This document shows positions 20,201 through 22,543 of a stretch of DNA of 22,543 nucleotides, in pieces (position 1 is the stretch's first letter; each line of letters starts with the position of its first letter). The stretch is from CALKCV01 sp964619285 (GTDB lineage Bacteria; Cyanobacteriota; Cyanobacteriia; Cyanobacteriales; Microcoleaceae), in contig CAZUCT010000100.1 in assembly GCA_964619285.1 (NCBI GenBank), positions 1 to 22,543 of the forward strand, given 5' to 3'. Both the position numbers and the translations under genes were made by a program. The notes beneath the pieces are model-generated. The model was not told where the DNA came from. It did not search any database and saw nothing but the letters and a program-made list of their open reading frames with translations.

Positions 20201-20727
20201 TCTGCTCCCTGATTGAATAAAATAATTTTTTGATTTTCGTCTAGAGAGATAATAGCATCGTTCGCAATTTCTAGTATGCCGTAAAAACGTTTTTTAGAAG
20301 CATTTAACTCCGCTTCTATTTGCTCGCGTTCTTTAATTTCTGCTGCCAATTCTACCGGACTTGGGAGAGCCAAAGCTTTAGGAATTAAAGGCATCATAAT
20401 TATTGCAGTTAATAAAGAGATTATGGCAGTAATAGCTTTAATAAATCCCGACAGCCAGTAATTTGGATGCCAAAGAGTCCACGCTGCCATTAAATGGGTC
20501 AGAGCGCAGGCAATAATAAAGGAGCCAAATAAGACGAAGATTTCGGGATAAGGCAAATCCTTTCGCTTCCGAACGAAATAAATAATCCCTAGAGGAATTG
20601 AAAAATAAGCTAGGGCAATTAACAAATCAGAAGATAGATGAAGCCCGATTAATTCCGGCTTCCAAAGGTAGCAATGACCGTGGGGAATAAATTGTCCTGC
20701 CCAGAGGTCGCTTAATAAAAAATTCAT
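17275..20727 (-). CDS. Ethylene-receptor-like sensor histidine kinase (EBD-PAS x4-GAF-HisKA-HATPase)
   Basis: The first 120 residues of this 1150-residue protein hold three membrane helices that align without gaps with plant ETR1 over about 45 residues at a constant offset of +9. D34 matches D25, Y41 matches Y32, and C74 and H78 match the Cu(I)-binding C65 and H69; AYFSIP and CALTH are visible. Four PAS domains follow (about 145-265, 285-400, 410-525, 530-655), then a GAF domain (about 665-835) of the phytochrome-like type. The kinase core has the phospho-acceptor AHEINNPVNF near H888, the N box near 1036, DNGAGMS near 1084 and GTGLGLSI near 1110. There is no receiver domain, and no response regulator gene adjacent. 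The ATG at 20727 was preferred to the TTG at 20742. It is the same receptor type as the cyanobacterial ethylene sensor of Synechocystis; ligand binding here is inferred. Confidence 0.93.
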   Translation of the reverse strand: MNFLLSDLWAGQFIPHGHCYLWKPELIGLHLSSDLLIALAYFSIPLGIIYFVRKRKDLPYPEIFVLFGSFIIACALTHLMAAWTLWHPNYWLSGFIKAITAIISLLTAIIMMPLIPKALALPSPVELAAEIKEREQIEAELNASKKRFYGILEIANDAIISLDENQKIILFNQGAERIFGYQAKEVLGQSLDLLLPERFAAKHKDYIGEFANSAETVSKKMNQRGQIWGMRKDGTEFPAEASISKLALGEEKILTVILNDIGDRLNAEVELKKALQQLTFHLDNSPLAVIEFDNDFRVRRWSRQAEKLFGWKPEEVMGKNATEWKFVFDEDLEAVGAVIQSLKDGSQPRNTLTNRNYTKEGKIVHCQWYNSVLLDESGNLVSVWSQVLDVSDRVEAEAARRESEYRYQTLTEVSPVGIFRADVAGNCLYVNDRWTRMTGTPPEEAKGDGWTRSIFPADRGRTYQKWQAAVESQQPFNSEYRTVRSDGEVIWVLTQAVPERGKNGEVIGYVGTITDISDRKRAEQLLAKQQKTLRAILNNAPIWIWMADTKGKMQFVNKTFCRDVGIPESRFLAASHYWEVLGETESANLRAADTAALQQNTPYRSEGAIAFAKGELHELETITAKVKDNSGEAIAVIGLAVDVTERKQALLALQRSEAKYREVARHEELLNSLANQIRNSLDLDTILETAVREVRNLLQIERCYFVWYHFGTDKNEGEVSIRSEDSWEVVNEAKDDTLASFIGEYPLSQFGSWSQRCLRLEIVRVDDLSLMFDTEMRDCIISLGMQSFLSLPIETQSGKIGVLVCGHHTCVRPWLDTEVELLHAVSDRLAIAIDQAELYSQSREVAFQAKAQARELADALKRLQQAQTQLIQTEKMSSLGQLVAGIAHEINNPVNFIYGNVNYATEYAEELLRLIELYQQHYPAPVPELQEKIEAIELDFLLSDFPKILKSIRVGADRIRQIVVSLRNFSRLDEAEVKAVDIHEGIDSTLLILQNRLKSKPGGIPGIQLVKDYGELPQIECYAGQMNQVFMNVIANALDALEEKRCQLGSDGDVLPDEFSSVLPTLTIRTEVAGSNAIAIKIIDNGAGMSESVRSKIFDPFFTTKPVGSGTGLGLSISYQIVVEKHKGQLDCFSEVGVGTEFAIAIPIKQ

Positions 20728-20750
20728 AATTCCAGATTCCAATTATAGAC

Positions 20751-20766
20751 TCGATGATAGCATCGA
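20751..20766. repeat. Small hairpin in the histidine kinase leader
   Basis: TCGATG (20751-20756) and CATCGA (20761-20766) form a 6-bp stem with loop ATAG, about 25-40 nt upstream of the kinase ATG. It could affect translation or be a protein-binding site. Confidence 0.4.
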
Positions 20767-20767
20767 C

Positions 20768-20801
20768 TTTACTTTTTTCCAGTTTTTCCCTATAATTATA
20801 G
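20768..20801. promoter_or_regulatory. Divergent promoter with palindrome CTATAATTATAG
   Basis: The palindrome at 20790-20801 presents TATAAT on both strands. For prfC, TTTACT (20768-20773) stands exactly 17 nt upstream of TATAAT (20791-20796), giving a start near 20803. For the kinase on the minus strand the matching -10 is 20800-20795, with no convincing -35. The two promoters would overlap and compete. Confidence 0.5.
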
Positions 20802-20840
20802 CTGTTGGATTTGTAAAACCACCATGAGGAAGCTGAGATA

Positions 20841-22469
20841 ATGTCTGTTGAATGCGAAACCGAACTAGAAACAGCCGTAGAGCAACGGCGTAACTTTGCC
20901 ATTATTTCCCACCCCGACGCCGGTAAAACTACTTTAACAGAAAAACTCCTCCTGTACGGAGGAGCCATCCACCAAGCCGGTGCAGTTAAGGCGCGGCGGG
21001 CCCAACGCCATGCTACCTCGGATTGGATGGCGATGGAGCAACAACGGGGAATTTCTATTACTTCAACAGTATTGCAATTTGAGTACAAAAACTATCAAAT
21101 TAATCTGTTAGATACTCCCGGACACCAAGATTTTAGCGAAGATACTTATCGGACTTTAGCGGCAGCGGATAATGCCGTAATGTTGGAGGATGCCGCTAAA
21201 GGTTTAGAACCGCAAACTCGCAAATTATTTGAAGTATGTAAAATGCGCAGTTTGCCGATTTTTACCTTCATTAATAAGTTAGACAGACCGGCCCGAGAAC
21301 CCTTAGAATTGTTAGACGAAATCGAGCAAGAATTGGGGTTGAAAACTTATGCGGTAAATTGGCCTATTGGTATGGGCGATCGCTTTAAAGGTGTCTTCGA
21401 CCGGCGCAAGCAGAACATCCATTTATTCGAGCGTACCAGTCACGGCAGCCAAGAAGCAAAAGACACCGTAATTAAGCTGGGCGACCCTCGCATTGAAGAA
21501 CTGTTGGAACAAGACCTTTACTATCAATTAAAGGAAGATTTAGAGCTGCTCGAAGAATTAGGTTCGGAACTGGATTTAGACCAAATTCATTCTGGCAAAA
21601 TGACCCCGGTATTCTTTGGCAGTGCCATGACTAATTTTGGCGTTCAATTATTCTTAGATGCCTTCTTAGAATACGGTCTAAAACCGGGGGCTTATAACAG
21701 CACTATCGGGCAAATTCCCCCTAGCTATCCCGAGTTTACCGGCTTTGTTTTTAAACTGCAAGCAAACATGGATCCCAAACACAGAGACAGGGTAGCATTT
21801 ATCCGCGTTTGCACCGGCAAATTTGAAAAAGATATGACCGTAAATCACGCCCGAACCGGTAAAATAGTCCGCCTATCTCGCCCGCAAAAATTATTTGCCC
21901 AAGACCGTGCATCGATTGAAATTGCTTATCCTGGGGATGTAATTGGTCTTAATAATCCGGGAGCATTTGCTATTGGGGATACTATCTACAACGGTCAGAA
22001 ATTAGAATACGAAGGAATCCCTTGTTTTTCCCCAGAAATATTTGCTTATTTGCGCAATCCCAATCCTTCAAAATTTAAGCAATTTCGCAAAGGAGTTAAC
22101 GAATTGCGCGAAGAAGGGGCCGTGCAAATTATGTATTCGGCAGACGAATCGAAACGAGACCCCATTTTGGCAGCGGTGGGTCAATTGCAACTAGATGTAG
22201 TTCAGTTTCGCATGGAGAACGAATACGGCGTAGAAACGCGGGTAGAAATGCTACCTTTTAGCGTGGCGAGATGGGCAGCGGGGGGTTGGGAAGCTTTGGA
22301 AAAAGTCGGACGTTTGTTTAATACCGTTACGGTAAAAGACAGTTGGGGGCGACCGGTTTTATTGTTTAAAAATCAGTGGAACTGTCAGCAGGTGGAAGCA
22401 GACCATCCAGAGTTAAAATTAAATACAACGGCCCCAGTAGTGGCGGGTAAGGAACCGGAATCTTTGTAA
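20841..22469 (+). CDS. prfC: Peptide chain release factor 3 (RF3), translational GTPase
   Basis: The 542-residue protein has the translational GTPase motifs: SHPDAGKT (23-30, P-loop), RGISITSTV (switch I), DTPGHQDF (91-98) and NKLD (145-148). The RF3-specific order continues with the EDTYRTLAAADNAVMLEDAAK-type segment and a C-terminal domain ending AARWAAGG-like (SVARWAAGGWEALEKV). RF3 recycles RF1/RF2 from the ribosome after termination. The length is normal for the family. The start is supported by GAGGA (20826-20830) about 10 nt before the ATG. It is transcribed away from the ethylene-receptor-like kinase from an overlapping promoter; the functions are probably unrelated. Confidence 0.96.
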   Translation: MSVECETELETAVEQRRNFAIISHPDAGKTTLTEKLLLYGGAIHQAGAVKARRAQRHATSDWMAMEQQRGISITSTVLQFEYKNYQINLLDTPGHQDFSEDTYRTLAAADNAVMLEDAAKGLEPQTRKLFEVCKMRSLPIFTFINKLDRPAREPLELLDEIEQELGLKTYAVNWPIGMGDRFKGVFDRRKQNIHLFERTSHGSQEAKDTVIKLGDPRIEELLEQDLYYQLKEDLELLEELGSELDLDQIHSGKMTPVFFGSAMTNFGVQLFLDAFLEYGLKPGAYNSTIGQIPPSYPEFTGFVFKLQANMDPKHRDRVAFIRVCTGKFEKDMTVNHARTGKIVRLSRPQKLFAQDRASIEIAYPGDVIGLNNPGAFAIGDTIYNGQKLEYEGIPCFSPEIFAYLRNPNPSKFKQFRKGVNELREEGAVQIMYSADESKRDPILAAVGQLQLDVVQFRMENEYGVETRVEMLPFSVARWAAGGWEALEKVGRLFNTVTVKDSWGRPVLLFKNQWNCQQVEADHPELKLNTTAPVVAGKEPESL

Positions 22470-22499
22470 TGGTTTGGACATGGGGAGTTGGTGCTGCTA

Positions 22500-22536
22500 G
22501 TTCGTAGTAACGACTTTAGTCGTAGTTACTACGAAC
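22500..22536. repeat. Complete dispersed hairpin repeat after prfC
   Basis: Outer arms GTTCGTAGTAA (22500-22510) and TTACTACGAAC (22526-22536) pair over 11 bp, and inner arms CGACT (22511-22515) and AGTCG (22518-22522) extend the stem with a 3-nt bulge. It starts 31 nt after the prfC stop and may act as a transcript end. Partial copies occur at 14977 and 17246. Confidence 0.75.
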
Positions 22537-22543
22537 AATCGCT

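Overview
The window looks like chromosome from a cyanobacterium, most likely a filamentous one. The evidence is the frequent HIP1 octamer GCGATCGC (five copies in the 1.16-kb anmK gene alone), many heptanucleotide tandem repeats of the cyanobacterial STRR type, and cyanobacterial protein families: a DUF6825-like protein, an ABC1/AarF kinase, a histidine kinase with an ethylene-receptor-like sensor, and an RTX-like protein with YL..NPGV repeats. The species cannot be read from the sequence.

Layout. Positions 1-1773 hold an AAA ATPase (5' end cut by the window edge) overlapping a DUF4276 gene by 4 nt, a possible defence-type pair. An ankyrin-repeat gene follows (1925-2401). Positions 2459-8137 form a surface-glycan-like cluster: two paralogous polytopic membrane proteins with GT-C features flank a GtrB/DPM1-like GT2 glycosyltransferase and an unrelated pair of small hypothetical genes. 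On the minus strand is a calcium-binding-like repeat protein (8176-9156). Positions 9157-9739 are non-coding: dispersed hairpins plus a strongly structured stretch that I propose as an RNA gene. Then come a DUF6825-like gene, an ABC1 kinase gene, and a PP2C phosphatase gene overlapping anmK by 4 nt. Next is an accessory block: an HTH/PIN toxin-antitoxin pair, a small hypothetical gene, a minus-strand pair of a putative BECR-like toxin and a DUF2283 protein, and an orphan ParA-like ATPase. The window ends with a 1150-residue ethylene-receptor-like histidine kinase (minus) diverging from prfC, which encodes release factor 3 (plus).

How parts may work together. The GT2 could charge a polyprenyl phosphate with a sugar, and the GT-C-like proteins could use it on the periplasmic side. 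The phosphatase and AnmK are co-transcribed with translational coupling. The most striking feature outside the genes is a set of heptamer repeats placed exactly at the 3' ends of at least seven coding sequences, often supplying the last codons and the stop. Several of these heptamers contain a stop triplet, and because 7 is not a multiple of 3, three tandem copies place a stop in every frame.
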